From positions 248,001 through 312,000 of the forward strand of contig NZ_RHQN01000003.1 of NCBI RefSeq assembly GCF_003935425.1: 64,000 nucleotides of DNA, read 5' to 3'. Origin of the DNA: Pseudomonas sp. v388 (GTDB lineage Bacteria > Pseudomonadota > Gammaproteobacteria > Pseudomonadales > Pseudomonadaceae). Below the pieces are notes generated by a model. That model ran no database searches and had not been told where the DNA came from. It saw only the letters and a program-made list of their open reading frames with translations. Position numbers and translations under genes: made by a program. Shown one piece after another: positions 1-14,429 of this stretch (within the stretch, counting starts at the first letter, position 1; every line of letters begins with the position of its first letter).

Positions 1-249
1 TTCTACGAAGGGCCGAACTTCCTGGTGATTCACCCGGACGAGTGCATCGACTGCGCCCTCTGCGAGCCGGAGTGCCCTGCCCAGGCGATTTTCTCGGAGG
101 ACGAGATTCCCGCCGGAATGGAGAACTTCATCGAGCTCAACGCCGAGCTTGCCGAGGTCTGGCCGAACATCACCGAGAAGAAAGACGCGCTGGCCGATGC
201 CGCGCAGTGGGATGGCAAGCCTGGCAAGATCGCAGACCTCGAACGCTAG
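1..249 (+). CDS. fdxA: Ferredoxin FdxA, 3' part (5' end outside window)
   Basis: This is the C-terminal 82 residues of a small seven-iron ferredoxin (3Fe-4S plus 4Fe-4S) that carries electrons in the cytoplasm; the start and first cysteines lie upstream of base 1. The frame opens at base 1 with [20 protein letters not shown] and holds the CxxCxxxCxxxCP cluster motif ([12 protein letters not shown]). The helical C-terminal tail, ending in KIADLER, is typical of the FdxA family of about 107 residues. A strong terminator follows 16 bp after the stop. Its position beside rsmZ and rpoS is conserved in Pseudomonas. The identity is secure; the gene is cut only by the window edge. Confidence 0.95.
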   Translation, partial: FYEGPNFLVIHPDECIDCALCEPECPAQAIFSEDEIPAGMENFIELNAELAEVWPNITEKKDALADAAQWDGKPGKIADLER

Positions 250-264
250 GCGTCCGGTGTTTGC

Positions 265-290
265 AAAAGGCCCTTCGGGGCCTTTTTTGT
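265..290 (+). terminator. Rho-independent terminator of fdxA
   Basis: A 9-bp stem (aaaaggccc / gggcctttt) closes a ttcg tetraloop and runs into a T tract. It starts 16 bp after the fdxA stop. It separates fdxA from the convergent rsmZ transcript, whose own terminator begins about 35 bp further on. Confidence 0.9.
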
Positions 291-326
291 GGGCAGCCTT
301 TGCAGGCCCGGAGACAAAATTCAGGC

Positions 327-455
327 AAAAAAAGGGGCGGTATAAACCGCCCACCTTTCCCTGATCCCTGTATTCCCTGTCATCGTCCTGATGAATCGCA
401 TCCCGCGATGTCCATGACCGTCGTCCGTGACAGCCCGTGCCGTTCCGTTGGCACA
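327..455 (-). ncRNA. rsmZ: RsmZ regulatory small RNA
   Basis: RsmZ sequesters the translational repressors RsmA/RsmE and so relieves repression of secondary metabolism, exoproduct and virulence genes under GacS/GacA control. Read on the minus strand, the roughly 129-nt transcript has eight GGA motifs, including the canonical atggacat and caggacg loops. It ends in a G+C hairpin (ggggcggt / accgcccc around tttata) followed by seven T's at 333-327. A -10-like TAAGAT lies at 466-461, just before the likely start at 455, and no good -35 is visible, as expected for a GacA-dependent promoter. The location between fdxA and rpoS is the conserved rsmZ locus. The ends are estimated from the -10 and the terminator. 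Confidence 0.92.
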
Positions 456-622
456 GTTCGATCTTATTCATTTTCGGGATCAGAGCAATGCCGGAAAAAA
501 CCGCCGGATATTACCGTCACATCCGGCACTCGAAAAAAACCAAAGGGAATCAGCGGCTTAATCAAGCACCCGGTTTTTCCGTCCAGATATGCCCTTACAA
601 ATCAGCGAAAACCTACAGTCCG

Positions 623-640
623 GGTAAGTGAACGCTTACG
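623..640. promoter_or_regulatory. GacA upstream activating box for rsmZ
   Basis: The palindrome gGTAAG-tgaacg-CTTACg matches the GacA-box consensus TGTAAG-N6-CTTACA in all ten core positions. It sits about 170-185 bp upstream of the inferred rsmZ start, which is the spacing known for GacA boxes. Together with the fdxA terminator, rsmZ and the rpoS terminator, it accounts for what I can see in the 524-bp stretch without a protein gene (250-773). The remainder of that stretch (467-622 and 641-718) shows nothing further. Confidence 0.88.
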
Positions 641-718
641 CCAGTTTCGAATTATTTCCCAACCCGCGGCAGGCCGGACCATTGAACGGCCAGGCGCCGG
701 TCAGGCGAGCGCCCACTA

Positions 719-757
719 AAAAGCCGATATGAACACAGGATATTCATATCGGCTTTT
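719..757 (-). terminator. Terminator downstream of rpoS
   Basis: A perfect 15-bp inverted repeat (aaaagccgatatgaa / ttcatatcggctttt) has a 9-nt loop. It begins 17 bp past the rpoS stop codon and has T-rich ends on both strands, so it could stop transcription in either direction. Confidence 0.88.
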
Positions 758-773
758 GTCACGCGGCGAGGAA

Positions 774-1784
774 CTACTGGAATAGCGACTCGCTCGACAA
801 TCCGTTCTTCTCCAGGATCTCACGAAGCCGCTTGAGGCCTTCCACCTGGATCTGCCGCACCCGCTCGCGGGTCAGGCCGATCTCAAGACCTACATCTTCC
901 AGCGTACTGCTTTCGTGTCCACGCAGACCGAAACGGCGTATGACCACTTCCCGTTGCTTGTCAGTGAGTTCAGACAGCCACTGATCGATGCTTTGGGAAA
1001 GGTCGTCATCCTGCAACAGCTCGCAGGGGTCAGTCGGTCGATCATCGGTCAAGGTGTCCAGCAGGGTCTTGTCCGAATCCGGGCCCAGTGAAACGTCCAC
1101 GGAGGATACCCGTTCATTGAGCCCAAGCATGCGCTTGACCTCGCCGACCGGCTTTTCCAGCAGCGTGGCGATCTCTTCGGGGGATGGCTCGTGATCGAGC
1201 TTCTGAGTGAGCTCGCGCGCCGCACGCAGGTAGACGTTCAGTTCCTTGACGACATGAATCGGCAGCCGGATGGTCCGGGTCTGATTCATGATGGCACGCT
1301 CAATGGTCTGACGAATCCACCAGGTTGCGTAAGTGGAGAATCGGAAACCGCGTTCAGGGTCGAATTTTTCTACCGCCCTGATCAGACCGAGGTTGCCCTC
1401 TTCGATCAGGTCGAGCAATGACAGCCCACGATTGACGTAGCGCCTGGCGATTTTGACCACCAGCCGCAGATTGCTTTCAATCATGCGTTTTCGTCCGGCC
1501 GGATCACCGCTTTGCGACAGCCGTGCAAAGTGGACCTCTTCTTCCGGGGACAACAGGGGGGAGAACCCTATTTCATTGAGATACAACTGGGTAGCGTCGA
1601 GCGCCCGGGTGTAATCAATATATTTATGTTGTTTGAGCGATGAAGACTGCTTGGCCTTGGCACGACTCGAAGGCGCAGCGCGAGACTGCTTTTCGACCGC
1701 AGCCTCTTCCAGGACAAGACCGGATTCCATGAGAAGCACGTCGTCATCGATGTCAAACTCCGGCGCTTCGTTGCTAAGAGCCAT
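774..1784 (-). CDS. rpoS: RNA polymerase sigma factor RpoS (sigma 38)
   Basis: This is the stationary-phase and general-stress sigma factor, which directs core RNA polymerase to stress promoters. The 336 residues are the normal Pseudomonas length. After a variable acidic N-terminus, region 1.2 starts near residue 54 ([20 protein letters not shown]). Region 2 covers about 95-165 with the -10-reading helix [16 protein letters not shown]. Region 3 covers about 168-250, and region 4 about 262-325 with the -35-reading helix [20 protein letters not shown]. The gene lies 104 bp downstream of nlpD, and in Pseudomonas its main promoter lies within nlpD. RsmZ, immediately downstream, belongs to the Gac/Rsm network that influences RpoS-dependent traits. 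Confidence 0.98.
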   Translation of the reverse strand: MALSNEAPEFDIDDDVLLMESGLVLEEAAVEKQSRAAPSSRAKAKQSSSLKQHKYIDYTRALDATQLYLNEIGFSPLLSPEEEVHFARLSQSGDPAGRKRMIESNLRLVVKIARRYVNRGLSLLDLIEEGNLGLIRAVEKFDPERGFRFSTYATWWIRQTIERAIMNQTRTIRLPIHVVKELNVYLRAARELTQKLDHEPSPEEIATLLEKPVGEVKRMLGLNERVSSVDVSLGPDSDKTLLDTLTDDRPTDPCELLQDDDLSQSIDQWLSELTDKQREVVIRRFGLRGHESSTLEDVGLEIGLTRERVRQIQVEGLKRLREILEKNGLSSESLFQ

Positions 1785-1849
1785 TGTTATAGTCCTTTGG
1801 TGAGTTCGACCTCAAGCTCCAGCGACGCCTATTTCCGTGGCAACGCTTG

Positions 1850-1879
1850 AGCCTGTTCCTGCTACGTCAGAAACAGGCT
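1850..1879 (-). other. Hairpin in the nlpD-rpoS intergenic leader
   Basis: An 8-bp perfect inverted repeat (agcctgtt / aacaggct) with a 14-nt loop lies just after the nlpD stop, about 65 bp upstream of the rpoS start. It would form in the rpoS leader RNA or at the end of a short nlpD transcript. No T tract follows on the minus strand, so it is unlikely to be a simple terminator. Any regulatory role is inference. Confidence 0.45.
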
Positions 1880-1887
1880 GGCAACCA

Positions 1888-2757
1888 TCAACGCTTGGGC
1901 AAAAATTGCAGCGGATCGACAGGCTTACCCTGGCGGCGAATCTCAAAATGCAGTTTCACCCGGTCAGTTCCCGTCGAACCCATCTCGGCAATTGTCTGTC
2001 CAGCCTTGACCTGTTGCCCCTCCCGTACCAACAACCTGCGGTTATGACCGTAGGCACTGACGTAGGTATCGCTGTGTTTGATGATGATCAATTCGCCGTA
2101 GCCCCGTAATCCACTTCCGGCGTAAACAACTGAACCATCAGACGCAGCCAAAACAGGCTGTCCCAAATCACCCGCGATATCAATTCCTTTATTCAAACTG
2201 CCGTTTGAGGAAAATTTTCCTATCAATACGCCGCTCGAAGGCCACCCCCAACCGGTCGGAGACTTGCCCGCGGCGCCGGTTTGCGCGGTGGCCGAGGGCG
2301 GTATCACCACCGGTACAACCGCTACCGGTTTGGAGATAACCGTCGTCTTCACGGAGCCGGAGGCGCTGTTGCTGGTAGAAGTAGTGGTCACCGGACGGGT
2401 CACGACCGGCGCGGTTGCGACGCCGGTTGCCGTTGAATTTGAACGCCCGTCGAAGCGAATCGTCTGACCCGGCCGGATAGTGAACGGCTCGGGAATCTGG
2501 TTGCGCGCGGCCAGGGCTTTCCAGTCCCAACCGTAACGAAATGCAATGGAAAACAGGGTATCGCCACGACGTACGACGTATTGCCCTGTGGTCACGGCCG
2601 GACGCTGGGACACGGTGTTGCCGTTACGGTCAACCACGCGCACGCCACCCGACGGGGAACTGGAACAGCCGACCAAGAGGACACTGAGAGCAATGCCAAT
2701 CACCAGACGCTGATAACTTCTTGAAGACCTGAGCTGCTGAATGACTGTGTGACTCAC
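1888..2757 (-). CDS. nlpD: Murein hydrolase activator NlpD (LysM-LytM lipoprotein)
   Basis: NlpD is an outer-membrane lipoprotein that activates a periplasmic amidase to split septal peptidoglycan during cell separation. The 289 residues comprise a signal with lipobox LLVGC (lipidated Cys31), a LysM peptidoglycan-binding domain at about 60-102, a Thr/Pro-rich linker, and a LytM/M23 domain at about 170-285. The LytM site is degenerate: Asn189 replaces the first zinc His (NKGID) and Lys268 replaces the first His of the HxH motif (KLH). NlpD is therefore an activator rather than an enzyme, as in E. coli. It lies between pcm and rpoS, and the rpoS promoter is expected inside this gene. Confidence 0.96.
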   Translation of the reverse strand: MSHTVIQQLRSSRSYQRLVIGIALSVLLVGCSSSPSGGVRVVDRNGNTVSQRPAVTTGQYVVRRGDTLFSIAFRYGWDWKALAARNQIPEPFTIRPGQTIRFDGRSNSTATGVATAPVVTRPVTTTSTSNSASGSVKTTVISKPVAVVPVVIPPSATAQTGAAGKSPTGWGWPSSGVLIGKFSSNGSLNKGIDIAGDLGQPVLAASDGSVVYAGSGLRGYGELIIIKHSDTYVSAYGHNRRLLVREGQQVKAGQTIAEMGSTGTDRVKLHFEIRRQGKPVDPLQFLPKR

Positions 2758-2963
2758 CCGCCACTCCCTTTACTGGTGACTGAATTCAAAAGCTGCCTAT
2801 TGTGCCGCATGCGCGGAGGCAGCCTGTGGTTAACTGCGTCGAAACCGATGCCCTGTATTTCAGGCACAGCCGCCAACGCGCGCGGCCACTTGTGCAAGGC
2901 CGGCTCGCACGAAGGCTGTAGACCGATGAGCGCGCCGGTAATTCCTTTACACCCAAGCCCCCG

Positions 2964-4377
<1,414 letters not shown>

Positions 4378-4390
<13 letters not shown>

Positions 4391-5436
4391 GGGCTATCCG
4401 TGTGCCCGACCGACACCAGATCGACGAGTTCGCGCACCAGTACGGTGGCAAAACATCCGGGCGGAAGGACGAATTCCAGTTGCAGAATGTCAGGCTCGGG
4501 ATAATGCCACGTCAGGCGATCGATGGGCAGCCGCAGGATGCGACGTTCGTGCTCCATGCCTGCGCGGACCAGCCAGTCCCGCAGCACCGATTCTTCCTCG
4601 GCGATGCGGTTCTCCAGCTCGGCTGGCGCGCCAGCGGCCGGCGACGGGCCTGCGCCCCACTGCGGGCCCGTGGGATGCAGGTCGAGGATTGCCAGGCGCG
4701 GATCGCTGCATTCCGCTTCTCCGGCCGGAAAGAAGCTGCGGCTGTCGGTGAATGCCAGCAGATCACCGACCTGGGCACGCTGCCAACTGCCATCGGGGAC
4801 CCTGGCGGCCAGTACTCGATTGAACAGGAAGCTGCGCGCCGTAGACAACAACCGTGAGCGTACCGCACGCTGCTCAGGCAACGCCTGACGCCCCGCGTAG
4901 TCGCGCGCTTCACCGAGGTTGCCGCCACGGTAACCGAAGCGCTGCGCACCGAAATAATTGGGAATGCCCTGCTGCCTGATTGCCTCCAGACGCGCGTTCA
5001 GCGCCTGCTGATCGGCTTCGAGGCGCGTCAGGCGCAGGGTAAATCCGTTGGCCGCATGGGCGCCGCGTTGCAGCTTGCGCCGATGACGACCACTGCTGAG
5101 TATGCGCAGCGTATCGTCCTGGGCTGCGGACAGATCCGGGTCGGCCTTGCCCGGCAATTGAATGCTGAACCACTGACGTGTCAGCGCCTGACGGTCCTTC
5201 AGGCCCGCATAGCTGACCGTACGCAACTGAACCCCGGCTGCACGCGCCAGACGTCGCGCCGCTTCCTCGGTGTTCAGACCGCGCTTCTCTACCCACAGCC
5301 ACAGATGCTCGCCGTCGCCGGAAAGCGGGATATCCAGCACCTCGTCGACCTGGAAATCTTCGGCCGTCTCCTTGAGGACTGCCCGGCCCAGCGCTTCGCC
5401 GTAGGCCGCAGGCCCCAACAGTTCGAGTTCGTTCAT
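4378..5436 (-). CDS. truD: tRNA pseudouridine(13) synthase TruD
   Basis: TruD converts uridine 13 of tRNA-Glu to pseudouridine. The catalytic Asp is Asp81 in the family motif [16 protein letters not shown]. The N-terminal part ([15 protein letters not shown]) and the C-terminal TRUD insertion domain are both present. The length of 352 residues is normal. Its start overlaps the ispF stop by 4 bp and its end overlaps surE by 13 bp. Confidence 0.97.
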
Positions 5437-5906
5437 GCCGGCAGCAACAAGGCAACGGCATGCACGGCGATACCCTCTTCCCGACCGACAAAACCGAGCT
5501 TTTCGGTGGTGGTGGCCTTGACGTTGACCTGGTCCAGCCCGACCTGCAGATCGGCCGCGATCAGCTCACGCATGGCTTCGATGTGCGGTGCCATCTTGGG
5601 CGCCTGGGCGACGATGGTGGCGTCGACGTTGCCGACCTTCCAGCCCTTGGCCTGAACCTGCTTGAGCACATGGCGCAGCAGTACCCGGCTGTCGGCGCCC
5701 TTGAATTGCGGATCGGTGTCGGGGAAATGCTTGCCGATATCGCCCAGCGCAGCAGCGCCGAGCAAGGCGTCGCTGAGGGCGTGCAGGACCACATCGCCAT
5801 CGGAGTGGGCCAGCAGGCCGAAACCGTGTGCTATCCGCACCCCGCCCAAGGTAATGAAATCGCCTTCAGCGAAACGGTGCACATCGTAGCCATGGCCAAT
5901 ACGCAT
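5433..5906 (-). CDS. ispF: 2-C-methyl-D-erythritol 2,4-cyclodiphosphate synthase
   Basis: IspF carries out the cyclisation step of the non-mevalonate (MEP) isoprenoid pathway, releasing CMP. The metal ligands Asp8 and His10 are in GHGYDVHRF and His42 is in [13 protein letters not shown]; the SDGD motif is also present. The length of 157 residues is standard. IspD, which acts two steps earlier, is encoded 3 kb away at 9048, beyond the formaldehyde genes, rather than adjacent as in E. coli. ispF probably heads the ispF-truD-surE-pcm operon. Confidence 0.98.
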   Translation of the reverse strand: MRIGHGYDVHRFAEGDFITLGGVRIAHGFGLLAHSDGDVVLHALSDALLGAAALGDIGKHFPDTDPQFKGADSRVLLRHVLKQVQAKGWKVGNVDATIVAQAPKMAPHIEAMRELIAADLQVGLDQVNVKATTTEKLGFVGREEGIAVHAVALLLPA

Positions 5907-5959
5907 AGAAAAACGCCCTGCAAAAAGTCAGGGCGTGATTCTACCTGCTTTGACGAAGG

Positions 5960-6805
5960 TTATGCGTTCAAGGCGTCGCCGTGATGCCGCAAATGATCTT
6001 CGATGAAGCTGGCGATGAAGAAGTAGCTGTGGTCGTAACCCGGCTGCATGCGCAGCGTCAGCGGATAATCTGCAGCCTTCGCTGCCTGAACCAGCGCTTC
6101 GGGCTTGAGCTGGTTGACCAGGAAGTCATCTCGGTCGCCCTGGTCCACCAGGGTTGGAAGCTTCTCTGCGGCATCGGCGATCAGCACACTGGCGTCCCAC
6201 TCGCGCCAGCGCGAACGGTCTTCACCCAGGTAACGACTGAAGGCTTTCTGGCCCCATGGGCAGTCCATCGGGTTACTGATCGGCGAAAAGGCCGAGACTG
6301 ACTTGTAGCGCCCGGGATTGCGCAGTGCGCAGATCAGCGCGCCATGACCACCCATGGAGTGCCCGCTGATGCTGCGCGCCTGCGAAGCCGGAAAGTGTTC
6401 CTCGACCAGCGCCGGCAGCTCCTCCACCACGTAATCGTGCATGCGGTAGTGCTTGGCCCACGGCTGTTCAGTGGCGTTGAGGTAAAAACCCGCACCCAGT
6501 CCGAAATCCCAGGCGCCATCAGGATCACCCGGTACATCCGCGCCGCGGGGGCTGGTGTCGGGTGCGACGATGATGATGCCCAGTTGCGCCGCAACGCGCT
6601 GAGCGGCGGCTTTCTGCATGAAATTTTCATCGGTGCAAGTCAAGCCGGACAACCAGTACAAAACCGGCAACTTGCCGCCCTTCTCTGCCTGGGGTGGCAG
6701 GTAGACGGCAAAGACCAAGTCGCAGCCCAGTACACGGGAGGTGTGCTTATAGCGTTTGAGCCAACCGCCAAAGCTTTTCTGGCAGGAAAGATTTTCCAGG
6801 GTCAT
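5960..6805 (-). CDS. fghA: S-formylglutathione hydrolase
   Basis: FghA hydrolyses S-formylglutathione to formate and glutathione, the second step of glutathione-dependent formaldehyde detoxification. It is an esterase-D-type alpha/beta hydrolase of 281 residues with nucleophile Ser150 in GHSMGG, the GLTCTDENF oxyanion region near 54-63, and the C-terminal Asp/His segment GYDHSYFF. It lies directly downstream of adhC, the enzyme that makes its substrate. The roughly 106-bp spacer between them is filled by an inverted-repeat element that ends at the fghA ribosome-binding site. Confidence 0.97.
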   Translation of the reverse strand: MTLENLSCQKSFGGWLKRYKHTSRVLGCDLVFAVYLPPQAEKGGKLPVLYWLSGLTCTDENFMQKAAAQRVAAQLGIIIVAPDTSPRGADVPGDPDGAWDFGLGAGFYLNATEQPWAKHYRMHDYVVEELPALVEEHFPASQARSISGHSMGGHGALICALRNPGRYKSVSAFSPISNPMDCPWGQKAFSRYLGEDRSRWREWDASVLIADAAEKLPTLVDQGDRDDFLVNQLKPEALVQAAKAADYPLTLRMQPGYDHSYFFIASFIEDHLRHHGDALNA

Positions 6806-6810
6806 AGGGG

Positions 6811-6906
6811 GAAGCTCCAGGCTTCAAGCTATAAGTTGCAAGCTACAAGCAAGCTACAAGAGAGGCGCCCGCCCCTCTTGCAGCCATAAGCTTGAAACTT
6901 GCAGCT
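6811..6906. repeat. Imperfect inverted-repeat element between adhC and fghA
   Basis: The spacer is built from variants of the word 'caagcta/gcaagct': caagctataagttgcaagct and aagctacaagcaagctac on the left, and cttgcagccataagcttg and aacttgcagct on the right. The right arm is roughly the reverse complement of the left. The centre is an 11-bp near-perfect stem (caagagaggcg / cgcccctcttg). It looks like a Pseudomonas intergenic repeat, and similar 'aagctgcaagct' strings recur in related genomes (recollection, not searched). It contains no gene. Confidence 0.6.
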
Positions 6907-6911
6907 CACAC

Positions 6912-8075
<1,164 letters not shown>

Positions 8076-8128
8076 TCAGCGAGTAATCCAGCCAAAAGCA
8101 AAACATTATTGCTGCACAGGGATAATCG

Positions 8129-9022
8129 ATGTACGCCAATCGTTGGGAGGGCATGGACGAATTCGTCGCGGTGGCCGAATGCGGCCAGTTCACGGCAGCC
8201 GCCCAGCGCCTGGGGGTGTCGTCATCTCACATCAGTCGCCAGATCGTGCGTCTCGAAGAACGTCTGCAAACCCGCCTGCTCTACCGCAGCACTCGTAAAG
8301 TGGCCTTGACCGAAGCAGGCCAGACATTTCTGCAACACTGCCAGCGTCTGCAGGACGGCCGCGAAGAAGCCCTGCGCGCCATCGGCGATCTGGCCAGCGA
8401 GCCCAAGGGGTTGCTGCGCATGACCTGTGCGGTGGCCTATGGCGAGCGTTTCATCACACCGTTGGTCACCCGCTTCATGGGCACCTATCCGCAGTTGCGG
8501 GTGGATATCGAACTGAGCAATGACACCCTGGACCTGGTGCACGAAGGCATGGACCTGGCCATTCGGCTCGGCCGCCTGCAGGACTCACGCCTGGTGGCGA
8601 CGCGCCTGGCGCCGCGACGCATGTACGTCTGCGCATCGCCCTCCTACCTCGCTCGCTACGGTCGCCCACACAGCCTGTCGGAGCTCAGCCGCCACAACTG
8701 CCTGATCGGCGGCAGCGATACCTGGCTGTTGCAGCAGAACGGGCGGGAGTTTTCTCAGCGCATCCAGGGAAACTGGCGCTGCAACAGCGGGCAGGCAGTA
8801 TTGGACGCCGCGCTACAGGGCGTGGGCCTGTGTCAGCTGCCGGATTACTACGTGCAGGAGCATTTGAATAGCGGCGCGCTGATCTCGCTGCTCGAAGCGC
8901 ATCAGCCGCCCAACACAGCGGTGTGGGCGCTGTACCCGCAACAACGTCATCTGTCGCCGAAAGTGCGCAAGCTGGTGGACTTTCTCAAGGAAGGGCTGGC
9001 GCTGCGGGAGGAGTATCGGTAG
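8129..9022 (+). CDS. gfnR: LysR-family regulator, probable activator of adhC-fghA
   Basis: This 297-residue LysR-type regulator has its winged helix-turn-helix at about residues 9-66 (FTAAAQRLGVSSSHISRQIV) and a type-2 periplasmic-binding-like effector domain from about 95 on. It is transcribed away from adhC across a 104-bp intergenic region. The same arrangement in P. aeruginosa encodes GfnR, which activates glutathione-dependent formaldehyde neutralisation genes (established knowledge recalled). Function here is inferred from synteny and family. The start ATG at 8129 precedes RWEGMDEF, which is close to the usual LysR N-terminus. Confidence 0.8.
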   Translation: MYANRWEGMDEFVAVAECGQFTAAAQRLGVSSSHISRQIVRLEERLQTRLLYRSTRKVALTEAGQTFLQHCQRLQDGREEALRAIGDLASEPKGLLRMTCAVAYGERFITPLVTRFMGTYPQLRVDIELSNDTLDLVHEGMDLAIRLGRLQDSRLVATRLAPRRMYVCASPSYLARYGRPHSLSELSRHNCLIGGSDTWLLQQNGREFSQRIQGNWRCNSGQAVLDAALQGVGLCQLPDYYVQEHLNSGALISLLEAHQPPNTAVWALYPQQRHLSPKVRKLVDFLKEGLALREEYR

Positions 9023-9047
9023 TTAGCGGGAAAAAAGAGTCGGCATC

Positions 9048-9767
9048 TCAGTCCGAATGACGGCCAAATTCCTTGCACCGCTGGCGCAGCCATTCCAGAT
9101 CTTCCGGGCGGGTAACCTTGATGTTGTCGGATCGGCCCTCGATCAGCCGTGGTGACTGTCCGGCCCATTCCATGGCCGAAGCTTCATCAGTAATACTGAC
9201 ATTCGATACCAGGCTGTCGGCCAGCGCGCGGTGCAAGGCGCCGAGGCGGAACATTTGCGGCGTGTAGGCTTGCCAGATCAGACTGCGGTCTACGGTTTCC
9301 TCTACGCGGCCGTCGCTGCCGGCACGCTTGAGGGTGTCGCGCGCCGGCACCGCCAACAGGCCGCCAACCGGGTCGTCAGCCAGTTCGCCGAGCAGGTTGT
9401 CCATATCGCTGCGCGCCAGGTTCGGGCGTGCGGCGTCATGTACCAGCACCCAGTCATCATCACTGGCACCTTGAGCGTGCAGGTGCAGCAGTGCATTGAG
9501 CACCGAGCCCGAGCGCTCCTTGCCGCCGTCCACACGTTGAATCCGCGAATCCAGCGCGCAGGGCAAGGTCGGCCAGTAAGGGTCGTCCACCGCCAGGCTG
9601 ATCACCAGGCCCTTGAGCCGTGGGTGATCCAGAAAACAGAGCAGGCTGTGTTCGAGAATGGTGAGGCCGCCAAGCTGCAGGTACTGCTTGGGGCGATCTG
9701 CTGCCATGCGAGCACCGATGCCCGCTGCAGGAATCACTGCCCAGAAGGCAGGAAGAAATTCTTTCAT
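9048..9767 (-). CDS. ispD: 2-C-methyl-D-erythritol 4-phosphate cytidylyltransferase
   Basis: IspD transfers CMP from CTP to methylerythritol phosphate in the MEP pathway. The N-terminal PAAGIGARMAADRPKQYL is the nucleotide-binding loop; VLVHDAARPN and SITDEASAMEW are further family motifs. The start is the ATG at 9767 (MKEFLPAFWAVIP), giving 239 residues; the longer upstream open frame runs into ftsB and is not real. It lies 4 bp after the ftsB stop, the conserved ftsB-ispD pairing. Confidence 0.96.
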   Translation of the reverse strand: MKEFLPAFWAVIPAAGIGARMAADRPKQYLQLGGLTILEHSLLCFLDHPRLKGLVISLAVDDPYWPTLPCALDSRIQRVDGGKERSGSVLNALLHLHAQGASDDDWVLVHDAARPNLARSDMDNLLGELADDPVGGLLAVPARDTLKRAGSDGRVEETVDRSLIWQAYTPQMFRLGALHRALADSLVSNVSITDEASAMEWAGQSPRLIEGRSDNIKVTRPEDLEWLRQRCKEFGRHSD

Positions 9768-9771
9768 CGGG

Positions 9772-10050
9772 TCACTGCGCCAGCTGATAGAGGGTTTCGC
9801 CGTCCTTGACCATGCCCAGTTCATGACGGGCACGCTCTTCCACGGTTTCCAGGCCCTTTTTCAATTCCATGACCTCGGCATCCAGCACGCGGTTACGCTC
9901 CAGCAGGCTTTCGTTCTCGGCATGCTGGTCGGCGATCTGCTGCGTCAGGGTGGCTACTTGCGCCAGACTGCCATTGCCCACCCACAGGCGATACTGCAAG
10001 CCCGCCAGCAGCAGGAGCAGCACAAGGAACAACCAGTTAGGACTGCGCAT
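9772..10050 (-). CDS. ftsB: Cell division protein FtsB
   Basis: FtsB is a small bitopic membrane protein that forms the FtsQLB complex at the division septum. From the ATG at 10050 it has 92 residues. A short cytoplasmic N-terminus (MRSPNW) precedes a membrane helix at about 5-21 (LFLVLLLLLAGLQYRLW). A periplasmic leucine-zipper coiled coil follows at about 30-70, with the conserved GMVKDGETLYQ end. It sits between eno and ispD, the usual place. Confidence 0.95.
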   Translation of the reverse strand: MRSPNWLFLVLLLLLAGLQYRLWVGNGSLAQVATLTQQIADQHAENESLLERNRVLDAEVMELKKGLETVEERARHELGMVKDGETLYQLAQ

Positions 10051-10114
10051 TGAAATATCAGGTACCCAGTAGAAAAGACTGCAGAGCCAACACGATGAGC
10101 AAACGACTGAGGGC

Positions 10115-10142
10115 ATTGAGCCTGACATAAGCCAGGCTCAAT
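10115..10142. other. Perfect 10-bp hairpin between eno and ftsB
   Basis: The stem attgagcctg / caggctcaat has an 8-nt loop and lies between the eno stop and the ftsB start, about 65 bp upstream of ftsB. There is no T tract on the minus strand, so it is more likely an RNA-processing or stability element, or part of the ftsB leader, than a terminator. The role is inferred. Confidence 0.45.
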
Positions 10143-10170
10143 CACTCCCGGCTAGCCAGGAGCGTCCGCA

Positions 10171-10217
10171 CCCGGGTCGCAGGTTACACCGCCGTGGCGA
10201 TTTCCCTGCGACTCGGG
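10171..10217 (-). other. Large stem-loop downstream of eno
   Basis: Minus-strand arms cccgagtcgcagg and cctgcgacccggg pair over 13 bp with one A/C mismatch. They enclose a second small palindrome (cgcc-ac-ggcg). The structure starts about 20 bp past the eno stop and lacks a T tract. It could protect the 3' end of the eno mRNA or assist termination. Confidence 0.5.
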
Positions 10218-10238
10218 TTGTCTTTTAACATTTACAGC

Positions 10239-12513
<2,275 letters not shown>

Positions 12514-12528
12514 CTACTGGTATCCCTT

Positions 12529-14181
<1,653 letters not shown>

Positions 14182-14412
14182 TTAAAGCGGTCAGAGCCGC
14201 CGGGGAAAGCGAAGGAAGGCCGAAGCCCCCGATTACCGACATAATTCACGGTGCACTCCCGAAACTGCTGCGTTGAAACCGACCGGCCACAAGCCTGCCC
14301 ATTGCGCGCTACATTTTAAGAAATCGCCCAGTAAACACTGGTTGGTAACCGGCAACTTGCGTTGATTCGAAAGAACCAACATAAGCTGTATCAAGAAGGG
14401 AGCGTAGTCTAC

Positions 14413-14429
14413 CTGAAAGCCCCTTTCAG
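14413..14429 (-). other. Hairpin spanning the tilS stop codon
   Basis: The perfect stem ctgaaag / ctttcag with a 3-nt loop includes the TGA stop of tilS. No T tract follows, so termination is doubtful. It lies near the start of the pyrG leader region. Confidence 0.4.

Noticed and set aside
42-719. 225-residue open frame on the plus strand across the fdxA end and the rsmZ region
   Set aside because: It overlaps fdxA in another frame, the fdxA terminator, RsmZ and the GacA box. The translation is Arg/Pro-rich without domain features.
1888-2757. NlpD as a damaged peptidase because two zinc ligands are missing
   Set aside because: Loss of these ligands is the normal state of NlpD/EnvC amidase activators, and the rest of the gene is intact.
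8105-8126. ATTAT-N12-ATAAT as a LysR-type binding box for adhC
   Set aside because: It is A+T-rich, ends 2 bp from the regulator's start codon, and does not fit the T-N11-A spacing well; support is too weak to annotate.
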